Source of the DNA: Acidobacteriales bacterium 13_1_40CM_3_55_5
GTDB lineage: Bacteria > Acidobacteriota > Terriglobia > Terriglobales > Acidobacteriaceae
DNA: 38,525 bases
Assembly (NCBI GenBank): GCA_001918935.1
Contig: MNGW01000102.1
Location: forward strand, 1 to 38,525
Reading direction: 5' to 3'
The translations under genes were made by a program, and so were the position numbers. The notes under the pieces were generated by a model. The model made no database searches. It saw nothing but the letters and a program-made list of their open reading frames with translations, and was not told the DNA's origin. Below, piece after piece: positions 26,794 to 36,938 of the stretch (within the stretch, counting starts at the first letter, position 1; each line of letters starts with the position of its first letter).

Positions 26794-28388
26794 CGCGGTT
26801 CAGGAGTTTTCCACTCCGCTAATCGCTGACGCAGTGCAGCATCGCTGAGTTCAACTTCGAGCACCCGCTGATTCACGTCAATGTGAATCGTATCGCCCTC
26901 GTGCAGGGCGGCGATCGGACCACCCAGCGCGGCTTCGGGCGATAGATGACCGATCATCAGGCCGCGGGTTGCGCCGCTGAAACGGCCATCGGTGAGCAGA
27001 GCAACACACTCGCCCAGTCCTTCGCCGACAATCGCCGCAGTAACCCCTAACATCTCGCGCATTCCAGGCCCGCCTTTCGGACCCTCATTGCGGATGACGA
27101 CAACATCGCCGGCCTTGATGCGCTTGGTGGTGACCGCACTCATGGCAGCTTCCTCGGAGTCAAACACGCGAGCCGGCCCGCGATGACTGAGACGTTCGTG
27201 GCCGCTGATCTTGGCCACGCATCCCTCAGGCGCGAGATTGCCGTGCAGAATGACCAGTCCGCCCGTGGCCTTCAAAGGATGGCTCACCGGAGCGATGACC
27301 TGCTGTCCCGGAGTTTCTTTCGCAGCGTTAGCTTCTTCCGCGAATGTGCGTCCGGTGACCGTAAGAGTAGAGCCATCGGCGCAATGGCAATCCAGCAGGC
27401 GTTTGGCGATGAGCGGAATGCCTCCGGCCTTATCGACGTCGGCGGCTACGAATCGTCCTGCCGGCTTCAAGTCAGCAAGCAGCGGAGTGCGTTCGCTGAC
27501 TTTCTGGAAATCGTCCATCACTAATGTCACTCCGGACTCGCGCGCAATCGCCAACAAGTGCAACACCGCATTGGTCGATCCGCCAGTGCAGGCTACGCCT
27601 GCGATTGCATTCTGAAATGCAGCGCGGGTCAAAATATCTTTCGGACGCATGCCCCTCTTGAGCAGATCCAAAACAATCTCTCCGCAGCGGAAGGCCACTT
27701 CATCTTTACGCGAATCCATGGCAGGCACACCGTTGAACCCCATGGGTGAAAGACCGATCAACTCCATCACGGTGGACATTGTGTTTGCGGTGTATTGCCC
27801 GCCGCACGCGCCCGAGCGGGGGCAGGCGACATTTTCCAGATCTCGCAACTCCGTGTCGGTTATTTTTCCCGCCGCGTTGGCGCCAATGGCTTCGAAGACA
27901 TCTTGGATGGTGACGTCCTTGCCGCGATAATTGCCCGCGGCGATGGTGCCGCCGTATAAGACCAGCCCGGGAATATTCAGACGGGCAAGCGCCATCGCTG
28001 CCGCTGGGATTGTTTTGTCGCATCCCACAACGCACACCAGTGCGTCGAACATCTGTCCGCGGCAAACTAGTTCGATGGAGTCGGCGATAATTTCGCGGCT
28101 GACCAGCGACGCTCTCATTCCTTCCGTCCCCATGGTTTCGCCGTCACTGATGGCGATGGTGTTGAACTCCATAGGCGTGCCTCCAGCGGCGCGAACGCCC
28201 TCCTTCACCTTGCCCGAAAGCCTGCGCAGGTGAAAGTTGCAAGGCATGGTTTCAATCCAGGTGTTGGCGACACCGATCAGAGGCTTGCTGAGATCGCTAT
28301 CCGTGAAACCAATCGCCTTGAACATGGCGCGGGCTCCAGCCCGTTCACGTCCGTCGGTAATACCACGACTGCGATGTTTGAGATCCAT
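26715..28388 (-). CDS. ilvD: Dihydroxy-acid dehydratase
   Basis: [77 protein letters not shown]. Confidence 0.97.
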   Translation of the reverse strand: MDLKHRSRGITDGRERAGARAMFKAIGFTDSDLSKPLIGVANTWIETMPCNFHLRRLSGKVKEGVRAAGGTPMEFNTIAISDGETMGTEGMRASLVSREIIADSIELVCRGQMFDALVCVVGCDKTIPAAAMALARLNIPGLVLYGGTIAAGNYRGKDVTIQDVFEAIGANAAGKITDTELRDLENVACPRSGACGGQYTANTMSTVMELIGLSPMGFNGVPAMDSRKDEVAFRCGEIVLDLLKRGMRPKDILTRAAFQNAIAGVACTGGSTNAVLHLLAIARESGVTLVMDDFQKVSERTPLLADLKPAGRFVAADVDKAGGIPLIAKRLLDCHCADGSTLTVTGRTFAEEANAAKETPGQQVIAPVSHPLKATGGLVILHGNLAPEGCVAKISGHERLSHRGPARVFDSEEAAMSAVTTKRIKAGDVVVIRNEGPKGGPGMREMLGVTAAIVGEGLGECVALLTDGRFSGATRGLMIGHLSPEAALGGPIAALHEGDTIHIDVNQRVLEVELSDAALRQRLAEWKTPEPRYASGVFAKYAALVSSASQGAITQAK

Positions 28389-28457
28389 GGGAGGAAGATT
28401 ATGACAGAGGAGGAGGCAAAAAGAAGAACCCGGCGTTCAAACAAACTCGTGACAGCC

Positions 28458-28781
28458 CTATGCCATAGCCGCTCGGGTCGCCCGGTTTGAAATTGCCGCG
28501 GATGATGGTGGATGGGGCGTGGCGGTCCAATCGCCAGCGACCTGGGTAATGTCTTCAGGAGCACCAGCGCGGACATCCGTCACGTCCACAATGGCATGCC
28601 AGTCGCGGCAGAGCTGACCTGTTTGCTTGGGATTCACATCCAGCAGCAGCGTGACGTTATGCGTGTGCTCCAACGCATCGGCCTGGACATAAGGCAGGTC
28701 GAGCCCGCGCCGAGAGACGGCGTTCAGAATGCGCATCAGCGTGCCCTGCGTGTTGCGATAGCGAATGTGAAAAACCTGCAT
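28458..28781 (-). CDS. ilvM: Acetolactate synthase small subunit-like ACT protein
   Basis: QGTLMRILNAVSRRGLDLPYVQA ACT-type sequence; sits between ilvB and ilvD on the same strand. Confidence 0.75.
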   Translation of the reverse strand: MQVFHIRYRNTQGTLMRILNAVSRRGLDLPYVQADALEHTHNVTLLLDVNPKQTGQLCRDWHAIVDVTDVRAGAPEDITQVAGDWTATPHPPSSAAISNRATRAAMA

Positions 28782-28811
28782 AGCTCTCTCCTTGACCGAA
28801 AACCCGCAAAC

Positions 28812-30506
28812 CTAATCTTCTTCGAACATCATTTCCGATAGCGCCGCTCCCGATGGCACCATGGGGAAAACGTTCGCTTCCGGTTGACAATCAAAAACCA
28901 GCAGCTCCGGCTCAGGCGATTGCAAGAAGCGATCGAGCACGTCCGCGGTTCCGGACGCGACCGGGAATTCGCTCATTGCTTCTTCCGAGACGCGTTGCGC
29001 ATGAATCTTGTAAGCCTTGGCGATGGTAACGAAATCCGGATTGTCGCTTAGATCAGTCTCCGCATAATTGCGTTTGTAGAACAGCTGCTGCCACTGACGC
29101 ACCATGCCGAGATATTTGTTATCCACGATGACCAGCTTGAGAGGTAATCCCAGCCTGTGGACGGTCGCCAGTTCCTGAATATTCATCTGGAAGCCGCCGT
29201 CACCGGAGACACAGAGCACCGTGGCATCTGGTTTGGCCAACTGAACTCCAACCGCGGCAGGTAAGGCGAAACCCATCGCGCCTAAACCTCCCGAAGTAAT
29301 GAATCCTCGCGGAGACGACGAACGATAACGCTGGGCCGCCCACATCTGGTGCTGACCCACATCGGCGACAATGATGCTGTCCTTGGGAAGGCGGCTGAAA
29401 AGTTCGTCCAGAAAACGGATGGTTGGCTGAGCCAACCCTCGAGGATCAAGTTCGGCGCGCTCCGCCCCACCGGCCACAGCACGCCAGTCGCTCCAGTTGG
29501 GCAAAGAAACGCGGGAGACAGCCTGATGAAAAGTGGGAATAGTTTCCGCCAGATCCCCAATGACAGGAAGCTCACAGGCCCGTACACGGTCGAGCTGTGC
29601 CGGATCAATTTCAAAGTGCACGATGCGAGCTTGCGGAGCGAAGCGCGACGGATCTCCGGTCACTCGATCGTCAAGCCTGGCGCCGAATACCAGCAGCAGA
29701 TCGGTTTCGTGCAGCGCCAGATTGGCCGCGCGCGTACCGTGCATCCCCACCATGCCGAGGTAATAGGGCGCGTCGGGCGGAACTGCGCCCAGCCCGTGCA
29801 CAGTCGCAAACGTGGGAATATTCAGATCATCCAGCAAACGCCGTAATTCCGGAATTGCACCCGAGAGCTTCGCACCTGCCCCCACCAGGGCTACCGGTTT
29901 CTTGGCTTGTTCAAGCAGTGCGATCAACGTTTCGGAGGAACTTGAACCAGTGTGAACATCTGCCGGCTTGGCATGGGGAGTAAACTTCGCCGGTCCGCGA
30001 AATTCCATCGTAGCCTTCAGCAAATCGACCGGGAGATCGAGCACAACCGGACCGGGACGTCCACTGCGCGCCCAGTGGAATCCCTGCGCGATGACTTCAG
30101 GAATCTCTTCAATAGAGCGGGCCAGGCAGCTCCACTTGGTGAGGGAAAGCGTGAGGCCAAAGACATCGGTTTCCTGAAACGCGTCTGTACCGATCAGACT
30201 GCTTCGTACTTGGCCAGTGATGCACACCAGGGGAACTGAATCCATCTTGGCGTCAGCGATTCCCGTCACGAGGTTGGTCGCACCTGGTCCGCTGGTCGCG
30301 ATGGCAACGCCCACTTTGCCGGTAGTGCGAGCGTATCCCTCAGCGGCAAATACAGCGCCTTGCTCGTGTCGGGTGAGGATGTGCCGGATTCCGCTGCCGT
30401 CAAGCGCGTCGTACAACGGCATAATCGCGCCGCCGGGATATCCGAACACCAGGTCCACGCCCTCGGCCCGCAGACACTGCAAAACGATGTCAGCTCCTCT
30501 AAGCAT
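28812..30506 (-). CDS. ilvB: Acetolactate synthase large subunit
   Basis: [71 protein letters not shown] (ThDP motif). Confidence 0.96.
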   Translation of the reverse strand: MLRGADIVLQCLRAEGVDLVFGYPGGAIMPLYDALDGSGIRHILTRHEQGAVFAAEGYARTTGKVGVAIATSGPGATNLVTGIADAKMDSVPLVCITGQVRSSLIGTDAFQETDVFGLTLSLTKWSCLARSIEEIPEVIAQGFHWARSGRPGPVVLDLPVDLLKATMEFRGPAKFTPHAKPADVHTGSSSSETLIALLEQAKKPVALVGAGAKLSGAIPELRRLLDDLNIPTFATVHGLGAVPPDAPYYLGMVGMHGTRAANLALHETDLLLVFGARLDDRVTGDPSRFAPQARIVHFEIDPAQLDRVRACELPVIGDLAETIPTFHQAVSRVSLPNWSDWRAVAGGAERAELDPRGLAQPTIRFLDELFSRLPKDSIIVADVGQHQMWAAQRYRSSSPRGFITSGGLGAMGFALPAAVGVQLAKPDATVLCVSGDGGFQMNIQELATVHRLGLPLKLVIVDNKYLGMVRQWQQLFYKRNYAETDLSDNPDFVTIAKAYKIHAQRVSEEAMSEFPVASGTADVLDRFLQSPEPELLVFDCQPEANVFPMVPSGAALSEMMFEED

Positions 30507-31545
30507 TTACGACCTTCGCCTCTGGCTTCTGAGTGGAACCGGACTTCTTCGCTTCTTTGGGCAGCCATGACATCATGGCTCGGAGGCGAGTTCCGACTTC
30601 TTCAATCGAATGCCGTTTCTCGCTTTCACGCAGAGCGGCAAAATTGCGGCCGCCTTTCTTGTTTTCGTCAATCCACTCGCGGGCAAAGCTGCCGTCTTGA
30701 ATGCGCGCCAGGATTTCTTTCATGGCAGTACGAGTGGAATCCGGCACCACCTGTGGGCCACGAGTAAGATCGCCGTACTCAGCCGTATTTGAGATGGAAT
30801 CGCGCATCCGCGCCAGCCCCCCCTCGTAGATAAGGTCGACAATCAGCTTCATCTCATGCAGGCACTCAAAGTAGGCGACCTCGGGCTGATATCCGGCCTC
30901 GACCAGGGTTTCAAATCCCTTCTTGATGAGCGAAGTCAATCCGCCACAGAGGACGGCTTGTTCTCCGAACAGATCACTCTCCGTCTCTTCTTTGAAAGTG
31001 GTTTGCAGAACTCCGGCGCGGGTCGAGCCAATTCCGTGGGCGTAGCAAAGCGCGTATTCCCGGGCGCGGCCACTGGCATCCTGGTGGATGGCAAGCAGGG
31101 AAGGAACGCCGCGGCCCTCCGTATAAATACGGCGCAGCAGATGACCGGGACTCTTGGGCGCGATCATGACCACGTCCACATCTTTCGGCGGAACGATAGT
31201 CTTGAAGTGAATACTGAAGCCATGAGAAACGCCAAGTATCTTTCCTGGGCGGAGTGCTGGCTTGACTGCGGATTCGTAGAAGTCGCCCTGAGTCTCATCG
31301 GGCGTGAGAATCTGAATCCAGTCCGCGCGCTCCGCCGCTTCGGCTGGAGACACGACTAAGAGCCCGTCAGCCTTTGCCAGTTGCGCGCTGGGTCGTTTGG
31401 GATCGAGGCCGACCACAACGTTGTAGCCGCTGTCGCGCAAATTTTGCGCTTGCGCATGTCCCTGGCTACCGTAGCCCAGAATTGCGATCACTTTGCCCTT
31501 TAGGGCGGCGGGGTTGGCATCGTGCTCATAGAAAACAGTCGCCAC
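30499..31545 (-). CDS. ilvC: Ketol-acid reductoisomerase
   Basis: [64 protein letters not shown] start preceded by GGAGAG. Confidence 0.96.
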   Translation of the reverse strand: MATVFYEHDANPAALKGKVIAILGYGSQGHAQAQNLRDSGYNVVVGLDPKRPSAQLAKADGLLVVSPAEAAERADWIQILTPDETQGDFYESAVKPALRPGKILGVSHGFSIHFKTIVPPKDVDVVMIAPKSPGHLLRRIYTEGRGVPSLLAIHQDASGRAREYALCYAHGIGSTRAGVLQTTFKEETESDLFGEQAVLCGGLTSLIKKGFETLVEAGYQPEVAYFECLHEMKLIVDLIYEGGLARMRDSISNTAEYGDLTRGPQVVPDSTRTAMKEILARIQDGSFAREWIDENKKGGRNFAALRESEKRHSIEEVGTRLRAMMSWLPKEAKKSGSTQKPEAKVVNA

Positions 31546-31645
31546 AGGTCTCTCCTAGAACGCGGTTGAAACAGGGGAGGTTATGTTCCCTGCTCTTGTG
31601 CTTGTCTGGCTTAAAAAGCTGACCGGCGGAAGGTCTCAGAGGGCA

Positions 31646-31661
31646 GACCGACCGGTCGGTC
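31646..31661. promoter_or_regulatory. 16-bp perfect palindrome, candidate TetR-family operator
   Basis: GACCGACCGGTCGGTC in the divergent ilvC/tetR intergenic region. Confidence 0.7.
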
Positions 31662-31757
31662 GGTTTAGGGATGTTAGCGGCTGGATGGCTACCCTGTCAA
31701 GCCCCAGATTTCCCTCTATTGGCATTCCGGTTTCGCGCTGTATATCCTTGTCCGGCA

Positions 31758-32345
31758 ATGACTCGCGAAACCGCCACCGACTCCCGCCAGGACATCTTGC
31801 ATACTGCGGCGCGCCTTTTCCAGCAGCGCGGCTACGACGCGACCTCGATGAACGACATTGCAGCTACCCTGAAGTTGAGCAAAGGCGGCCTCTACCATCA
31901 TTTCCAGAGCAAGGATGAGATCCTTTTCAATCTTATGGACCACGCCATGGACATTACACAGCAACGCGTGATCGATCCAGTGCGCGGCATCGCGGATCCG
32001 GAACAGCGCCTGCGCATGCTCATCCGATTACATATCGACGTCGTACTTAGCGTGCGCGATCGTGAAATCACCGTCATGCTGCACGAAAACCACCCTTTGC
32101 CACCGCCCTTACGCAAGCGCATCAATTCGCGGAAGAAGGATTATGTGCACTTTATGGAGAATTTGATCGCCGAAGTACAACGAGCGCGGCAGTCCAAGGG
32201 GATCGTCAGTCCGCGGGCAGCAGTGTTCGCCCTGCTGGGAATGATTAACTGGATTTATCAGTGGCACAAGCCGGAAGGGACGCTACAAGCTGAACAGTTA
32301 GCGGCACAGTACACCGCGACTTTCTTCGGCGGAGCATTCCAGTGA
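31758..32345 (+). CDS. TetR/AcrR family transcriptional regulator
   Basis: DILHTAARLFQQRGYDATSMNDIAATLKLSKGGLYHHFQSKDEILFNLMDHAM HTH motif. Confidence 0.93.
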   Translation: MTRETATDSRQDILHTAARLFQQRGYDATSMNDIAATLKLSKGGLYHHFQSKDEILFNLMDHAMDITQQRVIDPVRGIADPEQRLRMLIRLHIDVVLSVRDREITVMLHENHPLPPPLRKRINSRKKDYVHFMENLIAEVQRARQSKGIVSPRAAVFALLGMINWIYQWHKPEGTLQAEQLAAQYTATFFGGAFQ

Positions 32346-32674
32346 GCGCCATGGAACAAAACTTCTTCGATATCGCTCAGTTGGAAAACTCACGCAAAGA
32401 AAGTGGACGGGCCTATCTTGAGTTTTTGCGTGTTTCATCTCTCAGCGCAGGAGTTTACGTCCTGGCAGCAGGCAGTACGGATACTCAAAAGCCCCACCGG
32501 GAAGATGAGATGTATTACGTGGTCCGGGGTCGCGCACGCATGCGAATTGGCGGCGAAGCGCAAGCGGTAACGGCAGGCAGCGTTATCTTTGTTGCTGCAA
32601 ACGTGCAGCACAATTTTTTCGAAATCACCGAGGAGTTAGTTGTCCTGGTTTTCTTTGCACCGGCGGAGAGTTAG
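32342..32674 (+). CDS. Cupin domain protein
   Basis: KPHREDEMYYVVRGRARMRIGGEAQAVTAGSVIFVAANVQHNFFEI; 4-nt overlap with tetR (GTGA). Confidence 0.85.
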   Translation: MSAMEQNFFDIAQLENSRKESGRAYLEFLRVSSLSAGVYVLAAGSTDTQKPHREDEMYYVVRGRARMRIGGEAQAVTAGSVIFVAANVQHNFFEITEELVVLVFFAPAES

Positions 32675-32691
32675 GTCAACGTAGCGTCTAA

Positions 32692-33498
32692 TTATTGTGC
32701 AGCCGCGTCCTTACCCGGGATCCAATAAACTTCTTCCTTCAACACGTCCTTGGTAAATCCGATTCGTTGCAGCATACCTTTGCCGTGTTCGATCATTTGC
32801 GGATGGCCGCATAGATAGCCCACTGCGTTGGCACCCGTAAGGTCCCACATGTCGGCATACTTGCGCAGCACATCGTCGACACGGCCGGTTTCGCCCATCC
32901 ATTTTTGATCGTCCCAGGGGCGGCTGACTGTGGGCACGTAAGTAAGCCAAGGGACGTCGTGTGCAATTTTCTGCAGCTCGTCCCGATATCCGAACTCCCA
33001 CGAACGGCTGGCGCCATTCAAAAGGAAGAGTTTGTGCTCGCCGGTAAATTTTCCTTCCTTCCAATCTTTGTGCAGGGTGCGAATGTAGCTGACGAACGGC
33101 GCGATGCCAGTAACCGTGCACACCAGCAGATGGTTAATGCGTCCGCTGCCGGTTTGCAGTGTAAACCTTCCTTTGGGAACCTTTCGCATCTGAATTTCGT
33201 CGCCCACTCGCAATTTGTAGATGAGAGGGGTCAGTTCACCCTGGGGGACGAGCTCAAAGAAGAATTCAATTTCACTTTCGTACGGGGAGGAAACAATCGA
33301 ATAGGGCCGCTCGTGGCGTTTTTCTGCGTCTTGCACTCCCAGGGTCGCATATTGCCCAGGAGCGAACTTGAACTCAGCCTCGGTCTGGATGCGAATCATC
33401 CAAAGATCGGCGGAGTAATCCGCACGTTGGGTAATTCGGGCGCGGTAAAACTTCTCATCGCCACTGCTCACGATCACCCCCACGCTTAGGTGGCGCAC
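32692..33498 (-). CDS. Ferredoxin/flavodoxin-NADP+ reductase-like FAD oxidoreductase
   Basis: FKFAPGQYATLGVQDAEKRHERPYSIVSSPYE, LLVCTVTGIAPFVSYIRTL, VGYLCGHPQMIEHGKGML. Confidence 0.88.
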   Translation of the reverse strand: MRHLSVGVIVSSGDEKFYRARITQRADYSADLWMIRIQTEAEFKFAPGQYATLGVQDAEKRHERPYSIVSSPYESEIEFFFELVPQGELTPLIYKLRVGDEIQMRKVPKGRFTLQTGSGRINHLLVCTVTGIAPFVSYIRTLHKDWKEGKFTGEHKLFLLNGASRSWEFGYRDELQKIAHDVPWLTYVPTVSRPWDDQKWMGETGRVDDVLRKYADMWDLTGANAVGYLCGHPQMIEHGKGMLQRIGFTKDVLKEEVYWIPGKDAAAQ

Positions 33499-33538
33499 CC
33501 AAGCTGGCCTTAGTTTACAACCTTAGCGGCGTTCGACT

Positions 33539-33763
33539 TCAAGGTGCTGCTGCAGTCTCCCCGGGCTTGCGAAATGAAGAATACACTGCCGCGGTGGCCA
33601 CAATGATATTGGAAACAACTACGGGACGAGAATGGATTGAGACGCCATAGGCTATCCAGAGAAGCGCTGGCAGTGCTTGAATCCAGCGCAGAGTTTTGGG
33701 CTCTCTAAAGAAATAAGAAGCGGCGAAGACAAGCGTCGCCAACCATCCCACCCACTCTGGCAT
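33539..33763 (-). CDS. Small membrane protein, 74 aa (YgjV/SemiSWEET-like organisation, tentative)
   Basis: MPEWVGWLATLVFAASYFFREPKTLRWIQALPALLWIAYGVSIHSRPVVVSNIIVATAAVYSSFR; hydrophobic helices. Confidence 0.6.
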   Translation of the reverse strand: MPEWVGWLATLVFAASYFFREPKTLRWIQALPALLWIAYGVSIHSRPVVVSNIIVATAAVYSSFRKPGETAAAP

Positions 33764-33785
33764 GTTTGTCCTCCGATGATTGCAG

Positions 33786-34811
33786 CTACTTGCCCAAGAC
33801 CAACACCACGAATGAATCCGGCAGAATCGTGTGTCGCGGATGTGGCTGTTCCGGCGTAGGCGCCGGTGGCGGCCCGAACTTTGCCGTCACCACAAAAACC
33901 TGGTGAGTTTTGGGATCGAGCGCCATGGTGCGAGCGCCTTCCCGGGTCGGCACATTCTCCGCAACGCTGAACTTATTTGGGGAATCTTCCCGCACGACGA
34001 TCAGGACTCCTTCGCCGCAAGACGCAAATGCCAGATTAGTTTCCGGATCAAAGGCTGCCGCGTCCACTCCTTCACCAATAGGCACCGTGGTGATGAGCTT
34101 GCCGCTGTCGGCATCCACGATAGCCATCATTTTGTTGTCGCACGCGGAAAACAGTCGCCGATTTTTGCCATCGAGAGCCAGTCCACTCGGCTCCGAGCAG
34201 GGAGCCAAGGGCCAGCGCGACTTCACTGCCAGCTTGTTGGGATCAAGCGCGAGCAACTGGCTTTTGTCTTCCAGATTGACAAAAATTTCACCCTTGCCGT
34301 CGCTGACGGCGAACTCAGGCTCCCCATCCAGCTTGATGGTGCCGACGACTACGCCTTTGGCGGCGTCAATGGCAGTGGAATCATTACTATGGCCGTTGAA
34401 AGTGAAGACACGGTTCGTCGCCGGATCGAAAAGGATGGCGTCAGGGTTGTCGCCAACTTTGACCTTGCCCAGAGATTTCAGTGATTTCAGGTCGAAGATG
34501 GTGACGGTGCCTTCGCGTCCATTGCTGATGAAACCGCGTCCCAGGTCGGGTGCGAGTGCAATTCCGTGCACGCCGGGCGTGTCCGGAATATCTCCCAACG
34601 ATCTACCGGAATCCGCGTCAATCACCATTACATGGGTGGCGCGCGAAATGAACAAACGGCGGGAAGAGCCGTCAAACGTTAGATAGTCCCAGCCACCGTC
34701 TCCTCCGAGCTTGTATGTTTTTATTACGTGATAGCCTGAGGCGGCCATGGCGAAGCTGGTTACCAACAGACTGATCATCGCCACGCGAATGCTAGTGCAA
34801 GGTAATAACAT
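33786..34811 (-). CDS. Secreted YncE-like beta-propeller protein
   Basis: YLTFDGSSRRLFISRATHVMVIDADSGRSLGDIPDTPGVHGIALAPDLGRGFISNGREGTVTIFDLKSLKSLGKVKVG repeats. Confidence 0.87.
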   Translation of the reverse strand: MLLPCTSIRVAMISLLVTSFAMAASGYHVIKTYKLGGDGGWDYLTFDGSSRRLFISRATHVMVIDADSGRSLGDIPDTPGVHGIALAPDLGRGFISNGREGTVTIFDLKSLKSLGKVKVGDNPDAILFDPATNRVFTFNGHSNDSTAIDAAKGVVVGTIKLDGEPEFAVSDGKGEIFVNLEDKSQLLALDPNKLAVKSRWPLAPCSEPSGLALDGKNRRLFSACDNKMMAIVDADSGKLITTVPIGEGVDAAAFDPETNLAFASCGEGVLIVVREDSPNKFSVAENVPTREGARTMALDPKTHQVFVVTAKFGPPPAPTPEQPHPRHTILPDSFVVLVLGK

Positions 34812-34843
34812 TATGACCCGGAGGTAACTTTACCCTATTTCCT

Positions 34844-35863
34844 ATGCCTCCTAAACTATCCTGCATGCATGCCTGGGAGGGAGATCCGCAGCCGGAAGCG
34901 GATTCACGCCTGAAACCGACCCCGGATTATGGCTCATTGGGACCCGCGTCGGAGCAGCGTTCTCCTGGATCCATCAAACCGGACGGGGGAAATCCACGAG
35001 CATTTATTGCGATCGCTGCGGGAGCCCTGCTCGCACTGGCTTTCGTGAGTGGCGGCCCGGCTCGAGCGGCGTGGACAGAAATTTCACAATTTCTTTCTCT
35101 GCAAGGAAAGCCGGAGCCGGCGTCGCCTGCAATCATGTCTCCGCACGAACTTGAAAAACTCGACCACACAAGCGCCCAGCATCAAGCGGAACTTCTTCTG
35201 GAGCGCGCCATTAATCATTACGAAGGCGCCAATGACCAGATCGCGGCCCGTGCCGACAATTGGCGCAGCCACCTCGAACTCTCGCCGCAGCTGAATTCGC
35301 TGATCACAACAGGACTTAACTCCAACGACCTTCGCGTCCGAGCCGCCGCCATTGAAGTCGACCTCGCAGCCATGAACGTAGCCAAGACTGGGGACAATAT
35401 GGAGTCTCTGATCCAGCAGGCCGAATCAGGCCCGCAATCGCAGCGGATTTGGGCATTGTGGACGTTGGGACTTCTTGGTAATCGTGGCGTTGCACGTGAA
35501 CGAGCCATCCAGGTTTTGGTAGCTCAGCTGCAAGATTCCAATCCTGAGATTCGTCATTGGGCGGTGGAAGGACTTGCCTACCTGGGCACAAACGAAACCA
35601 TCGCTCCCTTGCTACAGATCTTCCACGACGACCCTTCGCCCATGGTCCGCGAGCGCGCCGCTTGCAGCCTGGCGCAATCCGGAATGCTGACGCAGGAGCA
35701 GCGTCGCAGTGTGATTCCGCAATTATTGAACTACACAGAGGACGCATCGCTCGACGCGCAAACTCGCGGCTGGGCCTATCATGCGCTACGCGACATTACA
35801 GGCCAGAATCTTCCCGAAGATCCGAGCGCCTGGAGAAATTGGTATAGCTCAGCGTCCAACTAA
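34844..35863 (+). CDS. HEAT-repeat protein with N-terminal membrane segment
   Basis: LGLLGNRGVARERAIQVLVAQLQDSNPEIRHWAVEGLAYLGTNETIAPLLQIFHDDPSPMVRERAACSLAQSG. Confidence 0.8.
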   Translation: MPPKLSCMHAWEGDPQPEADSRLKPTPDYGSLGPASEQRSPGSIKPDGGNPRAFIAIAAGALLALAFVSGGPARAAWTEISQFLSLQGKPEPASPAIMSPHELEKLDHTSAQHQAELLLERAINHYEGANDQIAARADNWRSHLELSPQLNSLITTGLNSNDLRVRAAAIEVDLAAMNVAKTGDNMESLIQQAESGPQSQRIWALWTLGLLGNRGVARERAIQVLVAQLQDSNPEIRHWAVEGLAYLGTNETIAPLLQIFHDDPSPMVRERAACSLAQSGMLTQEQRRSVIPQLLNYTEDASLDAQTRGWAYHALRDITGQNLPEDPSAWRNWYSSASN

Positions 35864-35924
35864 GCTAAAGTTTTCCAACGTCCCACTCGTCCATTCCAAA
35901 GGTTCTCTGTCTAGAGGAAGTTGA

Positions 35925-36872
35925 GTGAAGATTCTCATTGCGGGAGCATCGGGCAATCTGGGTTCCCATCTCTCACAGCATCTCATCAACGGGACGCACG
36001 AGTTGCGTCTGCTGGTGCACAGATCTTCGTTACCTTTCAATATTGAAGGCTGTGAGAATGTGTCGTGCTGCCGGGCTGACCTTGCCCGACCGGACACCCT
36101 TGAGGGCGTCTGCACTGGAATAGATTGTGTTGTCCATCTTGCCGGTGTCCTGTTTGCGCCCTTGCCGGAAAGGTTTCTGACAAAAACCAACGTCGATTAT
36201 GTAAAGAATTTGGTCGAAGCCGCCAAAAAAGCCGGCGTGCGGAAATTCATCCTGGTCAGTTTTCCGCATGTCGAAGGCGAGACCACTCCTGATCACCCGG
36301 CGGCCGGACGGATGGATGCAAGTTCAAATGTGATCCATTTCCGCACTCGTCTTGAGGCCGAGAGACAGTTACTCGAAGCTTGCAAGGATAGTGCGACAAC
36401 GCCGGTCATATTTCGATCCGGGATCGTTTATGGACGCGAGATCAAGATGGTGCAAGCCGCTCGATGCCTGCTGCGACATCGGTTGATGGCAGTGTGGAGA
36501 GAGCCGACCTGGGCCCATCTGATCGCCTTACCGGATTTCCTGTTGGCGCTTCAAGCTGCTATTGAAGGCGAGAACATGCGCGGCATCTATCAAGTCTGCG
36601 ATGACGCACCGCTCACGCTTCAGGATTTTCTGGACTGCTTGGCCGATCACTATAAGTATCCCCGTCCCTACCGTCTGCCGGCGTGGATGTTCCACTTGGC
36701 CGGGTTCAGCGTGGAGATGGCAGCGCTGGCGTTACGGACACCTGCTCCTCTGAATCGGGACATCGTCAAGGCGGGCATGACTTCTTGCGTAGCCGACAAC
36801 TCACGAATGAAGCGCGAACTGCTGCCTGTCTTGAGATATCCCACGCTCCAGGACGGGATCAGCTTGCTATGA
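35925..36872 (+). CDS. NAD(P)-dependent epimerase/dehydratase-like SDR
   Basis: MKILIAGASGNLGSHLSQHLI Rossmann motif; IDCVVHLAGVLF; NVDYVKNLVEAAKKAGVRKFILVS. Confidence 0.88.
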   Translation: MKILIAGASGNLGSHLSQHLINGTHELRLLVHRSSLPFNIEGCENVSCCRADLARPDTLEGVCTGIDCVVHLAGVLFAPLPERFLTKTNVDYVKNLVEAAKKAGVRKFILVSFPHVEGETTPDHPAAGRMDASSNVIHFRTRLEAERQLLEACKDSATTPVIFRSGIVYGREIKMVQAARCLLRHRLMAVWREPTWAHLIALPDFLLALQAAIEGENMRGIYQVCDDAPLTLQDFLDCLADHYKYPRPYRLPAWMFHLAGFSVEMAALALRTPAPLNRDIVKAGMTSCVADNSRMKRELLPVLRYPTLQDGISLL

Positions 36873-36907
36873 TGCGCTATTCCGTGTCGATTAAATGAAT
36901 AAGAGAT

Positions 36908-36931
36908 GGCCGCTTTGGAACGACAGCGGCC
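36908..36931. terminator. Stem-loop between convergent genes
   Basis: GGCCGCT-ttggaacgac-AGCGGCC, 7-bp perfect stem. Confidence 0.5.
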
Positions 36932-36938
36932 TATTCCC

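Noticed and set aside
31546-31757. T-box, leader-peptide attenuator or other riboswitch upstream of ilvC
   Set aside because: No Ile/Val/Leu-rich leader ORF and no T-box-like sequence recognised; the only clear element is the palindrome.
33831-34686. Long plus-strand ORFs (217 and 258 aa) antisense to the YncE-like gene
   Set aside because: Low-complexity, no recognisable family; the opposite strand encodes a convincing beta-propeller, so these are shadow ORFs of GC-rich coding sequence.
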